A stretch of 64,000 bases of DNA from Acidobacteriota bacterium (lineage in GTDB: Bacteria > Acidobacteriota > Terriglobia > Bryobacterales > UBA6623): positions 1 to 64,000 of the forward strand of contig WGMB01000012.1 in assembly GCA_016125275.1 (NCBI GenBank), in the 5' to 3' direction. Under the pieces are notes generated by a model. It was not told where the DNA came from, did no database searches, and worked only from the letters and a program-made list of their open reading frames with translations. The position numbers and the translations under genes were made by a program. Position 1 is the stretch's first letter. Each line of letters opens with the position of its first letter. Of this stretch, positions 9,559 through 18,735 are shown one piece after another.

Positions 9559-10764
9559 TTACAGCGGCAGGATCTCTTCGCGGTCCGGGTTGAACTTCAG
9601 CCGGCGCTGCTGCAAATAGGCAATGTTTCCCAGGTGCGAGGCCTGGGCGGAGCGGTGGCCGATCCAGACGTCGCCGTTGGGGCGCTGCCGGGACTTCACG
9701 CAGTCCACGAAGTTGTCCACGTGGTCCTGCGTCATGTCGCCGCGCGCCTTCACCGTCACCGGTTCGCCCTTCAGGGGCGTGTAGGTGTAGCTGCCGCGGT
9801 CGATGTAGAGCATACCCTCGGTGCCCACCATCTCCACGCCCGCGCCCTTCTTGCCCGGCGCCAGAGTGGCCTCGAAGGTCGCCGTCCAGCCCTGGCGGTA
9901 GTCCAGCAGGCAGGCGATGGTGTCGGGCGCGGTGCGGCCGTCCTTGTAGTTGTACACGCCGCCGGAAGCCACCGCGGCCACCGGATCGTCCTGCCCCATG
10001 AACAGGTGTACGGCGTCGATCCAGTGCGTGAAAAGGTCCGTCACCTGCCCGCCGCCGAACTCCAAGTAGGCCCGGAAGTTGAAGTACTTCTTGGGGTCCC
10101 ACTCCTGCCACTTCACCGGCCCCAGAAAGCGCGCCCAATCCAGGTTGGAGGGCTTGGTCTCGGTCCCTTGCGGATACGGCCGCAGGTGCGCGCCGTTGCC
10201 GTGCCACCAGGTGCGCGCCATGGTGATCTTGCCCAGCTTGCCCGAATCGAAGTACTCCTCTTTGGCGTTGAGGTAGTGCCACGCGGACCGCTGCTGCATT
10301 CCCACCTGGCAGACGCGGTCGTTCACCCGCACGGCCTTGACGATCTCCGGTCCTTCTTCCAGGCGCAGCGTCAAGGGCTTCTCGCAGTAGATGTCCTTGC
10401 CGGCGTTGGCGGCGTCGATGCACGTTCCGGCGTGCCAGTGGTCGGGCGTGGCGATCAGAACGGCGTCGATGTTCGACTGCGCCAGCAGCTCGCGATGATC
10501 CTTGAAGCCCTTGGCCTTGGGCGCGATCTCGGCGGCTTCGTCGATCCGCGACGGATAGATGTCGCACAGCGCGTTGGCGGAGATCGAAGGGTTGTTGACG
10601 AACGACTTGAGGACGCTCTTGCCGCGTCCGCCGCAGCCGATCAGCCCCAGGCCGATCTGGTCGTTCGCTCCGAGAATGCGCTGATAGGACGCCGCCGAAG
10701 CGGCCAGGGCCGTCATCGCGCTCCGACGAAAGAAACCGCGGCGGGAATGGCTGGAACTAGGCAT
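9559..10764 (-). CDS. Gfo/Idh/MocA family oxidoreductase, Tat-exported
   Basis: Twin-arginine N-terminus 'SRRGFFRRSAM', 'GLGLIGCGGRGKS' Rossmann motif, 'EKPL' motif. Confidence 0.95.
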   Translation of the reverse strand: MPSSSHSRRGFFRRSAMTALAASAASYQRILGANDQIGLGLIGCGGRGKSVLKSFVNNPSISANALCDIYPSRIDEAAEIAPKAKGFKDHRELLAQSNIDAVLIATPDHWHAGTCIDAANAGKDIYCEKPLTLRLEEGPEIVKAVRVNDRVCQVGMQQRSAWHYLNAKEEYFDSGKLGKITMARTWWHGNGAHLRPYPQGTETKPSNLDWARFLGPVKWQEWDPKKYFNFRAYLEFGGGQVTDLFTHWIDAVHLFMGQDDPVAAVASGGVYNYKDGRTAPDTIACLLDYRQGWTATFEATLAPGKKGAGVEMVGTEGMLYIDRGSYTYTPLKGEPVTVKARGDMTQDHVDNFVDCVKSRQRPNGDVWIGHRSAQASHLGNIAYLQQRRLKFNPDREEILPL

Positions 10765-10813
10765 CGCGCGGATTCTAGCACAGCCCCGCGGGCCGTTCCC
10801 CGAGCCCCGGGGC

Positions 10814-11164
10814 TCACTCCCGCTCGCGGATGATCTCGATCTGGTCGCCCACCTGCGTGCCCGTCGTCTCCGTCGTCCCGGCGGGCAACTCCAGCACGCT
10901 CTTGGCGCGGAGACTGCCGGCGAGCCGCCAAGGCTTGAGCCGAGCGCAGATCTTGACGACGCGCTTCTGCCGGTCCAGAAAGACCGCGTCGATCGCGAAG
11001 CGCATGAAGAACATGTGGATCGCCTCGCAGGGGGTGATCCAAAGCCCCTCGCCGGGGGCCAGCGAATCGCGACCCAGCAGGCCGCGATTGCGGTTGGCGG
11101 CGCTGTCGGCGAGCTCGATGGAGTCTCCCAACACAGCTCCGCGCGTGGCGTTGCGTACCAGCAC
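10814..11164 (-). CDS. DUF192 family protein
   Basis: 'RNRGLLGR..L..GEGLWI.PC.AIHMFFMRFAIDAVFLD' is the DUF192 signature. Confidence 0.92.
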   Translation of the reverse strand: MLVRNATRGAVLGDSIELADSAANRNRGLLGRDSLAPGEGLWITPCEAIHMFFMRFAIDAVFLDRQKRVVKICARLKPWRLAGSLRAKSVLELPAGTTETTGTQVGDQIEIIRERE

Positions 11165-11211
11165 TCCTTCCTAGACTACGGCTTGGCGACCGGTAGAACG
11201 ATCGTGCCGAC

Positions 11212-11245
11212 GCCTGAGGCGGAAGCGAAATTCCGCCTCAGGCGA
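11212..11245. repeat. Perfect 14-bp inverted repeat (hairpin) in intergenic DNA
   Basis: CGCCTGAGGCGGAA-GCGAAA-TTCCGCCTCAGGCG. Confidence 0.9.
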
Positions 11246-11257
11246 CCTCCGGAACGG

Positions 11258-11854
11258 TCAGGCGATCTTGAGCACGTTGCGCAACAGCTCCGCCGATCGG
11301 GGCCGGCCCCGGCGCGGCGCGATCGGCTGCGGAACGAACTGAGGCGTCGCTCGCACCGGTTCGGTCAGCCTCTTGGAGAAATAATCCCGCGGCGGGTACA
11401 GGGCGTAGGGCTCGAGCGTCGCGAAGGCCTCGCCCAGAATCTCCTCGATGCGGTAGGCCGCGTGGAAGAACGCTCCGCGGCTGAGGCCCAGCCGCCGGCA
11501 GCACAGCGAGGCGTCGGCCCCGAGGATGTAGTGAAACCGAAAGATCTTGTAGCGCCAGGGATCGAGCAGCCGCCGGGCGACGAGCTCGAAATCCGCCAAA
11601 TACTCCTCATCCTTTCTGCCCCAGCACCCCCGATTGGTGCGGCCCTGCGGGGAGCGTTCGAAGCTGACGCGGCTGCGGAATCGTCCGCTCTCCACGCAGG
11701 CGCGAAAGCGCTCGTAGCAAACGCGAAACATCGCGCGTAGGGCGCACCGGCAAGGCAGCGGCGAACCCTCGTGTTCACCCCACTCTCCGCGACCGTTGCA
11801 GCGAGTGCACGACGGGTAGGCGAGGTAGTTGAGATCGATCTTGCTCCAGTCCAT
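11258..11854 (-). CDS. Hypothetical protein with N-terminal CxxC pair and possible HTH region
   Basis: 198-aa ORF 'YPSCTRCNGRGEW..PLPCRC' plus 'ASLCCRRLGLSRGAFFHAAYRIEEILG'. Confidence 0.75.
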   Translation of the reverse strand: MDWSKIDLNYLAYPSCTRCNGRGEWGEHEGSPLPCRCALRAMFRVCYERFRACVESGRFRSRVSFERSPQGRTNRGCWGRKDEEYLADFELVARRLLDPWRYKIFRFHYILGADASLCCRRLGLSRGAFFHAAYRIEEILGEAFATLEPYALYPPRDYFSKRLTEPVRATPQFVPQPIAPRRGRPRSAELLRNVLKIA

Positions 11855-12125
11855 TTCCCTCTCTCCTCCAGGCGCCGCCGCACGAATACAGGAGGATCGG
11901 CGACACCGGATCAGACGGATACAAGACTACCGACGCGTTCGCTGGAAAACAAAAGAATCGGGGCCAGTTTTTTCGTTCCATTCTGGGAAACATTTTGCTC
12001 CGGGATTGAACCGCCTACAGGGGCGTCCGGCCCGACCTGCAGACCTCGGCGCGCGCGGGCTCACTTCGCAGTCCCACTTCGGCGCCTACAGTCAAAACCT
12101 ATGCGACCCTATTTCAACTCGCTAT

Positions 12126-12815
12126 ATGGCTACGCCCGGGTTTGGAGAGCTGGCCTCTCGCCTGGTGCGCTATCTCAACGAGCTCGTTCGTCGCGGCGAG
12201 ATCAGCGAGCGCGGCCTGGCAAGGCTGGCGGGGTACTCGCAGCCGCACGTACACAACGTGCTACACGGTCGACGCGCCCTAAACCTGGAAGTGGCGGATC
12301 GCTTCTTGGAGACCCTCGGCATCTCCTTGACCGCCCTGTTCACGCCGGATGAGATGGCCGGAGCGCCGCCCGCGGGGCTCTCCGGGGCGAGGCCCGTACC
12401 ACTGCTCCAGGGCCCTCTGGGAGGCGGCCAGCCGTTCCCGCGCGAGGCCGCCTATCCGGCCGTGGAGCTGCTGCCGGCTCGCGCGGTGGGCGACAGCGTC
12501 AACCCGACCGCGGCCCTCGTCAGCCCTGACGAGCGCACGGCTTGGCCGGCGCTGTGGCCCGGCGACTTGGTCTTGCTGGATCGCTCGCCCCACCTACGGC
12601 GCCGCCCCCAGCTCGAGTCCTTCTATGCCATCGCCTGGCGGGACGTGGGCTACATCTGCCGGTGCCACCGCATCGGCGACGGGCTGCTGACCGTGGTCGA
12701 CTCCGACGGCTCCCCGGCGCCGCCGCCCCGGCTGACCGTCGACCCCGGCGAGCTGCTGCAAGTAATCCGCGGCAAGATCGTCTGGGCCGGCCGCGATCTA
12801 CGCAGCGCCCCCTGA
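12126..12815 (+). CDS. XRE-family HTH regulator with C-terminal S24/LexA-like domain
   Basis: 'ISERGLARLAGYSQPHVHNVLHGRRALNLEVADRFLETLGIS' HTH; 'PALWPGDLVLLDRS..FYAIAWRD.GYICRCHRIGDGLLTVV' resembles the S24 fold; start reset to ATG 12126. Confidence 0.85.
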   Translation: MATPGFGELASRLVRYLNELVRRGEISERGLARLAGYSQPHVHNVLHGRRALNLEVADRFLETLGISLTALFTPDEMAGAPPAGLSGARPVPLLQGPLGGGQPFPREAAYPAVELLPARAVGDSVNPTAALVSPDERTAWPALWPGDLVLLDRSPHLRRRPQLESFYAIAWRDVGYICRCHRIGDGLLTVVDSDGSPAPPPRLTVDPGELLQVIRGKIVWAGRDLRSAP

Positions 12816-14087
12816 CGGCGCCCCGGCGGGCGGTCGCAAGGCCGCGGCTGCGTTGGAGAGATCCCCGCCGCTGGGCTGCTGGAACGGCCGCAGCCCGAAC
12901 AGCGGCAGCACGGCGTACAGGTGGTCAAAGATGTCCGCCTGGATGCCCTCGTAGAACGGCCAGCGCTGGTCGTTGGTGAACACATACAGCTCGATCGGCA
13001 GGCCCTGCGCGGTCGGAGCCAACTGCCGCACCAGGAAGGTCATGTCCTGGCGGATCTTCGGGTGCTGCTTCAAGTAGGCGGAGCAGTACTCGCGGAAGGC
13101 CCCGATGTTGGTCATCCGGCGGCCGTTGGCCGGCGAAGCCTCGGCGTCTCCGTACTCGGCGTTGTAGGCGGTGATTTCTCTCTGTTTTTCTTCGAGATAC
13201 GAGCGCAACTTCTTGACTTGCTTGAGCTCTTCGAGCTGGGCGTCGCTGAGGAAGTGGATCGATCCCACGTCGATCGAGATGGCGCGCTTGATCCGCCGTC
13301 CGCCGGAATCCTGCATCCCCCGCCAGTTCTTGAACGAGTCCGAGATCAGCGCGTAGGTGGGGATGGTGGTGACCGTCTTGTCGAAGTTCCGTACTTTCAC
13401 GACGTTGAGGGTAATCTCCTCCACGTCTCCGTCAGCTCCGTACTTGGGCATCTCGATCCAATCGCCCGGCCGCACCATGTCCTGCGCCACGAGCTGAATG
13501 CCGGCGACCAGCCCCAGGATCGTGTCCTTGAAGACCAACAGCAGAATAGCCGTGGCGGCGCCCAGGCCGCTGAGCAGCAGCAGCGGAGACTTCTCGATCA
13601 CGATGGCAACCACCACGATCAGGGCTGCGATCGTCATCAGCAGCTTCACGACCTGCACGTAGGCGAAGACCGGAATGCGGCGCGAGACCGGGAAGGTCAG
13701 GTAGATGTCGTGGAAGGCGTTGAGCGCAGCGTCAATGGTCAGCACGCCGACGACGATCATGTAGATCTGCGCGCCCTTGAGCGCCGCCGTCACCAGCGCC
13801 GAGGTTTCGAGCGTCAGCGGCGCCAGCGAATAGATGACCATCGCCGGCGCGAGGTGCGAGAGCCGCCGAAAAACCCCTCGGTTCAGGATCTTGTCGTCCC
13901 AGGTCGTCGCGGTGCGCTGCGTAAAGCCCTTCACCGCCGCCAGCAGAATGCGCTTGGTAATGAGGTTGGCAATCCAGGCCAGCAGGGCGACAGCCAGCAC
14001 CTGCGTGCACTCGACCACCCAAAAGGCTGTTTCGTTCGACGCGCCCAGGCCCAATACCCAGCCGCGCAGCTTCTCCACCCAGTCCAT
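12798..14087 (-). CDS. MscS-family mechanosensitive ion channel
   Basis: Multiple TM segments, 'DTILGLVAGIQLVAQDMVRPGDWIEMP..GADGDVEEITLNVVKVRNFD..VTTIPTYALISDSFKNW'. Confidence 0.96.
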   Translation of the reverse strand: MDWVEKLRGWVLGLGASNETAFWVVECTQVLAVALLAWIANLITKRILLAAVKGFTQRTATTWDDKILNRGVFRRLSHLAPAMVIYSLAPLTLETSALVTAALKGAQIYMIVVGVLTIDAALNAFHDIYLTFPVSRRIPVFAYVQVVKLLMTIAALIVVVAIVIEKSPLLLLSGLGAATAILLLVFKDTILGLVAGIQLVAQDMVRPGDWIEMPKYGADGDVEEITLNVVKVRNFDKTVTTIPTYALISDSFKNWRGMQDSGGRRIKRAISIDVGSIHFLSDAQLEELKQVKKLRSYLEEKQREITAYNAEYGDAEASPANGRRMTNIGAFREYCSAYLKQHPKIRQDMTFLVRQLAPTAQGLPIELYVFTNDQRWPFYEGIQADIFDHLYAVLPLFGLRPFQQPSGGDLSNAAAALRPPAGAPSGGAA

Positions 14088-14136
14088 GGCCTCCTATTGG
14101 GCCAAAAACCGGCAGGCGGAGTCCAGACGAGGGGCT

Positions 14137-16341
14137 TTACGGAAATACGGTCTTGGCCAAACCGGCGTTGCCGGCGCGGTCGCGGACGCGCAGTGTCACC
14201 GAGCGTTCGCCCTGCCCGGGACCAAGCTGAATCGTGAACGTCTCGGCTTGGCCGTCGGCGATCCCGTCGTCGGTGCGGACCGGCGTCCACGGGCCCGCGT
14301 TGACGGAATACTCGGCGCCGGCGATGGGCGAGGCGGAGTCGCGCGCTTCGAACCGGGCTTCGGAGTCGCCGCTGCGCTCGAGCAACGTCACCAGCGGCGC
14401 GGTATGGTCGATCAGCACCGGAGCGCTCGTCTTGTCCGCCGTGCGGGCCGCGGCCGGCGGATTGGAACGGCTGTCAGAGACCCTCACGCGGAAGCGGTAG
14501 CGGCCGTCGGCCAGAGCGTCGCGGTCGATCAGCAGCTTGGGCTCCTTCAGGTCCTCGCGCATTGTCTTCCAGCCCGATTCGCCCTCGCCCCGAAACTCGA
14601 CCGCGGCGATCAGCTCATCGCCGTCGGGGTCCGAAGCGCTCCAAGTGATCGACAGCCGCTCACCGCCGTTTCGCTCCAGCCGGGTCTCTTCCGTCGAGGT
14701 CGCCGACGACACCGAAGCGTCTCCCGAAGCCGTCACGGTGATCGAATAAGCCGCCGAAGAATCCCCCGAGGAGGAGGCGTTCGACGAGCTCGAACCGCCC
14801 GAGCCGCCGTCGTCCTTGACCGACTTGACGGTCACCGAAGAGATCGTCGGCGGCTGATTCTGCGGCAGATAGCTCACCGTCGCCTGTTCGAGCAAGGGCT
14901 CCTCCGCGCCCTGGCGGACCAGCCGGGCCCGCCACTGGATGAAGCGCGCCGGCGGAGAGGCGATGGGACCGCCGCCGGGCGTCTCGATCGGCTCCGACCA
15001 AGCGCTCCAGGTGCCGTCCGGCTTGGAGGCGTTGCCGGTGCGGGTCTCGAAGACGATGCGGCCCTCGCCGCGCCAGCTCAGCCGCCCCCACTGCGAGACG
15101 CCGCCTGTGTCGCGCACGCCGGTCTCATAGACGCCCTCGGCCGCCGGAGAGCCCTCCAGTCGGACCAGCGCGCCGCCGTAGGCCGCCGAAAGCAGCGCCG
15201 TGTCGCCGTTGCGGCGCAGCGAGGTCGCCTGCCGCTGGTCGGTCTGCGCCAGTAGCTCCAGGCGGTCGGCGTCCGGGTCGATCCGGTAGAGCCGGCCGGC
15301 CTTTCCGGTGATGAACAGCAGCCTGGAAGGGTCTGCGGGGTCGAAATCCAGCCCCAGGATGTCTTCGTCTTTGGAGGTCCACAGCTTGTCGACGCTCTGC
15401 TGGGGCCTCAGCCGAAACAGAGCGGCCGTCTCCACTCCGTAGTTGACCGTGGGCACGGAGTAGCTCGCGCCGCCGCCCATCGAGGGAGCCGATCCCGCCG
15501 TCAGGCCGGCGCCGCCTGCCTGTTGCCCCTGCGCGATGGCCCCGGCGGTGACGACGGAGGAGACGATCTGGGTGGTCTGATCCCGCAGAGACATCGCGCC
15601 GCCCATCGCCGCAAAGTAGATCTCTCCGCTCGGCGCCACGGCGATGGAGCGAATCTCCGGCAGCTCGGAATCATACAGTGCGAAGGCCTGGTCCTTGCCG
15701 TCCACTCGGTAGAGCAGGCCGTTCGGGTCCGTCCCGGCCAGCAGCCGGCCCTCCGGGTCGAGCGCCAGCGAGATCGCGTGGCGCTGGCCCGTGTCGAGCC
15801 ACAGCTCGCCCTTCCCGCTCAAGTCCATGCGAAAGATCTTGCCCTCGTCGCCCGTCGCCACGTAGAGGCTCCGGCCGTCGGCGGAAAGCTGCAGGTCCCA
15901 GATGTAGGCCTGCTGCGGGTCGTAGAGCTCCTTGGCCTCTCCCTTGGCGTCCACGCGGTAGACCTTGCCGTGCGGCGCGGTCGCGACGTAGAGGGCGCCG
16001 TCGGGGCCGGCCTCCAGCGCAAAAATCTCGATCTCCGGCGCCTGCCACAGCAGCTTCGCCTTGCCGTCGGGGCTGATGCGGTAGAGGCGCCCTTGGTGGC
16101 CCGTCCCCAGGTAGATCGAGCCGTCCGCGGCCACAGCCGTCGCCCACGAGAGAGCCTCGTCGGATTCGAACAGCGTGGTCAGTCGCGGCGCCAGGCGCAG
16201 CCGGCCCTCATCGTCGAGCGAGAGCGCTTCGAGCTTCCCTTGCAGGAATCCGTCGAAGTCACTGATTTCCCAGATTTTCGAGGACGATGCAGACAGCGCC
16301 TGTACGGCCAGCCATCCGGTAAGCAGCAAACGAACCATCAT
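14137..16341 (-). CDS. Secreted beta-propeller protein with Ser-rich linker and fibronectin/Ig-like C-terminus
   Basis: Signal peptide; repeated 'DGSIYLGTGHQGRLYRISPDG', 'DGALYVATAPHGKVYRVDAKG', 'GRSLYVATGDEGKIFRMD'; linker 'GGSGGSSSSNASSSGDSS'. Confidence 0.88.
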   Translation of the reverse strand: MMVRLLLTGWLAVQALSASSSKIWEISDFDGFLQGKLEALSLDDEGRLRLAPRLTTLFESDEALSWATAVAADGSIYLGTGHQGRLYRISPDGKAKLLWQAPEIEIFALEAGPDGALYVATAPHGKVYRVDAKGEAKELYDPQQAYIWDLQLSADGRSLYVATGDEGKIFRMDLSGKGELWLDTGQRHAISLALDPEGRLLAGTDPNGLLYRVDGKDQAFALYDSELPEIRSIAVAPSGEIYFAAMGGAMSLRDQTTQIVSSVVTAGAIAQGQQAGGAGLTAGSAPSMGGGASYSVPTVNYGVETAALFRLRPQQSVDKLWTSKDEDILGLDFDPADPSRLLFITGKAGRLYRIDPDADRLELLAQTDQRQATSLRRNGDTALLSAAYGGALVRLEGSPAAEGVYETGVRDTGGVSQWGRLSWRGEGRIVFETRTGNASKPDGTWSAWSEPIETPGGGPIASPPARFIQWRARLVRQGAEEPLLEQATVSYLPQNQPPTISSVTVKSVKDDGGSGGSSSSNASSSGDSSAAYSITVTASGDASVSSATSTEETRLERNGGERLSITWSASDPDGDELIAAVEFRGEGESGWKTMREDLKEPKLLIDRDALADGRYRFRVRVSDSRSNPPAAARTADKTSAPVLIDHTAPLVTLLERSGDSEARFEARDSASPIAGAEYSVNAGPWTPVRTDDGIADGQAETFTIQLGPGQGERSVTLRVRDRAGNAGLAKTVFP

Positions 16342-18074
16342 TGCGTGATCTCGAGCGGTAGGCTCAATACGCCGTCCACGACGCCGTTAAACGTGGCGAC
16401 GTTCAGCTCGGCGAGAACCTCATAGGACTCCGGCGAGGCGCCTCCGGCCGCGCCTTGGGGCGACTCCAGGATCGTGCGCAGCGAGGCCGGGACCTGCTCC
16501 ATGCGCTGCGCCTGCACCCGGAAGCCGACGCCCGAGCGCCACACGCGCAGGTACAAGGCGTCGCTGCGCCGCAGGCGGTTGACGGCGTGGACCAGCTCGG
16601 AAGGCGTCAGCGTCCCCGCTTCGAGCAGCAGCGGAAACTCCGTGGTGTTGAGTCGCGCGGCGTCGGACAGGGTCAACTGCAAGGGCCCCGGCGCGATCGC
16701 GGCAGGCGCCGTCCATTCCAGCTCGCGGACGGTACGCTCGTCGGCGCCCGGCCCACGCAGCGCCACGGAAATCTTGACCGTCTCGCCGGCCTGCATTCGG
16801 CGCCGGTCGGTCCAGGCGCCGGTCACGCGGATGCGGCGATCCTGCGGGGCTGCGTCGATGTCGATCTCGATGCGCTCCACGTTCAGGTCGGCCGGCGCGG
16901 TCTGCTGCAGAAAGGCAAGCGGGGCAGCCGTTCCGATGGCGGCCTGCTGCGCCACGCCGGAAGCGCCGCTGTAGAGATCGTCGAGCTCGAGCGGAGGCGC
17001 ATCCGCAAAGCTGACGCGGCCGTGGATGCGCAGGCTGCTGGGCCCGAGTTGCCGCTGCTCGGCGTCAATGGCCGAGAAGGTGGCGATCTGGAGCAGAAAC
17101 GGCGTCAGGAAGGGGTCGCGAACCGCTTCCATGTCATAGGTCTGGCCGTTCACCCGCAAGCGGAATGGAACCATGGACGGCCCGGGGCCCAGCGAGCCCG
17201 CGATGCCGGCCGTACGGTCCAGCGTCACCTTGCCGATCAAAGCGCCCTCGCCGGCCAGCTTGAACGAGTTCTGCACGTTCGGCACCAGCGTCAGCACCGA
17301 GGCCCGCATCATGGGCAGCTCCAGCGGCCCGGTGGAGAGGAACGCGTGCCCGAAGGCCCACAGCCGGTCGCCCTCGACTTGCGTGACGGTCCCGGCGGCG
17401 GACATCGACAGGTCGCCCCGCAGCATGCCCACGCTGATCATCGAGCCCGGCTCCACCGCCGCCGAGCCACCGTCGCGGGCCTGGCCGCCCACTCCCTGCA
17501 CCGGCCGCAGCCCCAGGGCCCGCAACTGGTCGCCAAAAACCTCGATCGTCCGCTCGGTGAAGCCGCCAAACGAGACCGGCGTGGCGATGGGAATCATGCG
17601 CTCGGCCGTGCGCGTTCCGGACGGCCCCGGCAGGATGGAGCGGTCGCCAGCCAGCAGCTCCGGCAGAGAAGGCCGGGCCGGCTCGACGCGCGCCGAGGCG
17701 TCCTCCCGCAGCATGTCTTCGATGGGCCGTATGCCGGCCAAGGGCTCGGTCGAGAAGGGAAAGCTGAAGGCGACCGCGCCGGCGAGCTTGCCGTCGATGT
17801 AGACCGGGCTGCCGGACATGCCGGCCATCACGCCGGTTTCGGCCAAGGGGCCGCCGGAGAGCCTGCCCAGGATCAGCGACTGCTTCGGACCGACGTTTTC
17901 CAGAACGCCCAGGATCTCCACCTGGAACTCTTCCACCCGGTCGCCGGCAAAGACCGTCCGCCCCACGCCGCGTTGGCCGGCGCGAACTTGGTCCAGCGGC
18001 AGGATTTGAGCGGAGACGGCGCCGACGAGAACCAACCCGGCGGCCATGCGGAACAGCAGACGCAACGGCCTCAT
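16338..18074 (-). CDS. SpoIVB/S55-type peptidase domain protein, exported
   Basis: Signal peptide; 'GMSGSPVYIDGKLAGAVAFSFPF' catalytic-Ser-type motif of the SpoIVB peptidase (S55) family. Confidence 0.85.
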   Translation of the reverse strand: MRPLRLLFRMAAGLVLVGAVSAQILPLDQVRAGQRGVGRTVFAGDRVEEFQVEILGVLENVGPKQSLILGRLSGGPLAETGVMAGMSGSPVYIDGKLAGAVAFSFPFSTEPLAGIRPIEDMLREDASARVEPARPSLPELLAGDRSILPGPSGTRTAERMIPIATPVSFGGFTERTIEVFGDQLRALGLRPVQGVGGQARDGGSAAVEPGSMISVGMLRGDLSMSAAGTVTQVEGDRLWAFGHAFLSTGPLELPMMRASVLTLVPNVQNSFKLAGEGALIGKVTLDRTAGIAGSLGPGPSMVPFRLRVNGQTYDMEAVRDPFLTPFLLQIATFSAIDAEQRQLGPSSLRIHGRVSFADAPPLELDDLYSGASGVAQQAAIGTAAPLAFLQQTAPADLNVERIEIDIDAAPQDRRIRVTGAWTDRRRMQAGETVKISVALRGPGADERTVRELEWTAPAAIAPGPLQLTLSDAARLNTTEFPLLLEAGTLTPSELVHAVNRLRRSDALYLRVWRSGVGFRVQAQRMEQVPASLRTILESPQGAAGGASPESYEVLAELNVATFNGVVDGVLSLPLEITQ

Positions 18075-18095
18075 TGTACTGGCTCGGGGGCCGCC

Positions 18096-18659
18096 TTAGC
18101 GGATCAGCACGACCTCCGCCAGGTCCCTGTCCAGGTGTACGCAGTACCTTCCGTCCTTGGGATGGATCCAAATGCCCTGCGAGGCCTCCGTGACGGGAAA
18201 GTCGCGCGGGCTCGCATACAGAGTCCCGCCCACGTCTTCTACCTCGGGGCTCAGCGGCCCCATGTGGATGTGCGCGTGGCACTGCGTGCGGAAGAAGTAG
18301 CTGTTGTGCGCCAAGCCCCAGCGCGGGCCGAACAGCTCCTCGGCGCGGCGGATGGCCGCGGTCCAGACCGCCTCGCGCTCGTCCGCGTCGAGGTCCCCCA
18401 CCGCCTGTAGGCCGCTGCCGTGATGCTTGGGCAACGCCAAGTAACGGTTGGGCTTGGAGGGACTGATGTCCTTGAGAAAGTAGACCGGCTCGGACTCCTT
18501 CTCCGCCGTCCGGCAGAGGCTGCAAACGCGGGTATCGAGGGAGGCCGGTTCGGCGTGATCGCAGGGGCAGCCCACGATCGGGAAAGGCGGGTCCGCGACG
18601 GCCCAAAATGCGCTCGCGACCAACAGCAACAGTAGGCCCAAGCCGACTCGACGCGCCAT
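18096..18659 (-). CDS. Exported HIT-superfamily-like protein
   Basis: Signal peptide; 'VCSLC'; HxHxH motif in 'CHAHIHMGPL'; 'PNRYLALPKHH' region typical of HIT/GalT-like folds. Confidence 0.7.
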   Translation of the reverse strand: MARRVGLGLLLLLVASAFWAVADPPFPIVGCPCDHAEPASLDTRVCSLCRTAEKESEPVYFLKDISPSKPNRYLALPKHHGSGLQAVGDLDADEREAVWTAAIRRAEELFGPRWGLAHNSYFFRTQCHAHIHMGPLSPEVEDVGGTLYASPRDFPVTEASQGIWIHPKDGRYCVHLDRDLAEVVLIR

Positions 18660-18735
18660 GCGACTGATTATCGCAACTGCACGCCCCGCCCTGCCGCCTT
18701 CAGTTTTGCGCCCTCAGGGTGTAGCATGTCGAGCG

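Noticed and set aside
8746-10833. 695-aa + ORF antisense to ribB and the Gfo/Idh/MocA gene
   Set aside because: His/Arg/Val/Ala-rich antisense translation typical of high-GC codon bias; the sense strand has clear families.
11258-12815. Possible prophage immunity region (regulator pair)
   Set aside because: No integrase, structural, lysis or replication genes nearby; kept only as a regulatory pair of interest.
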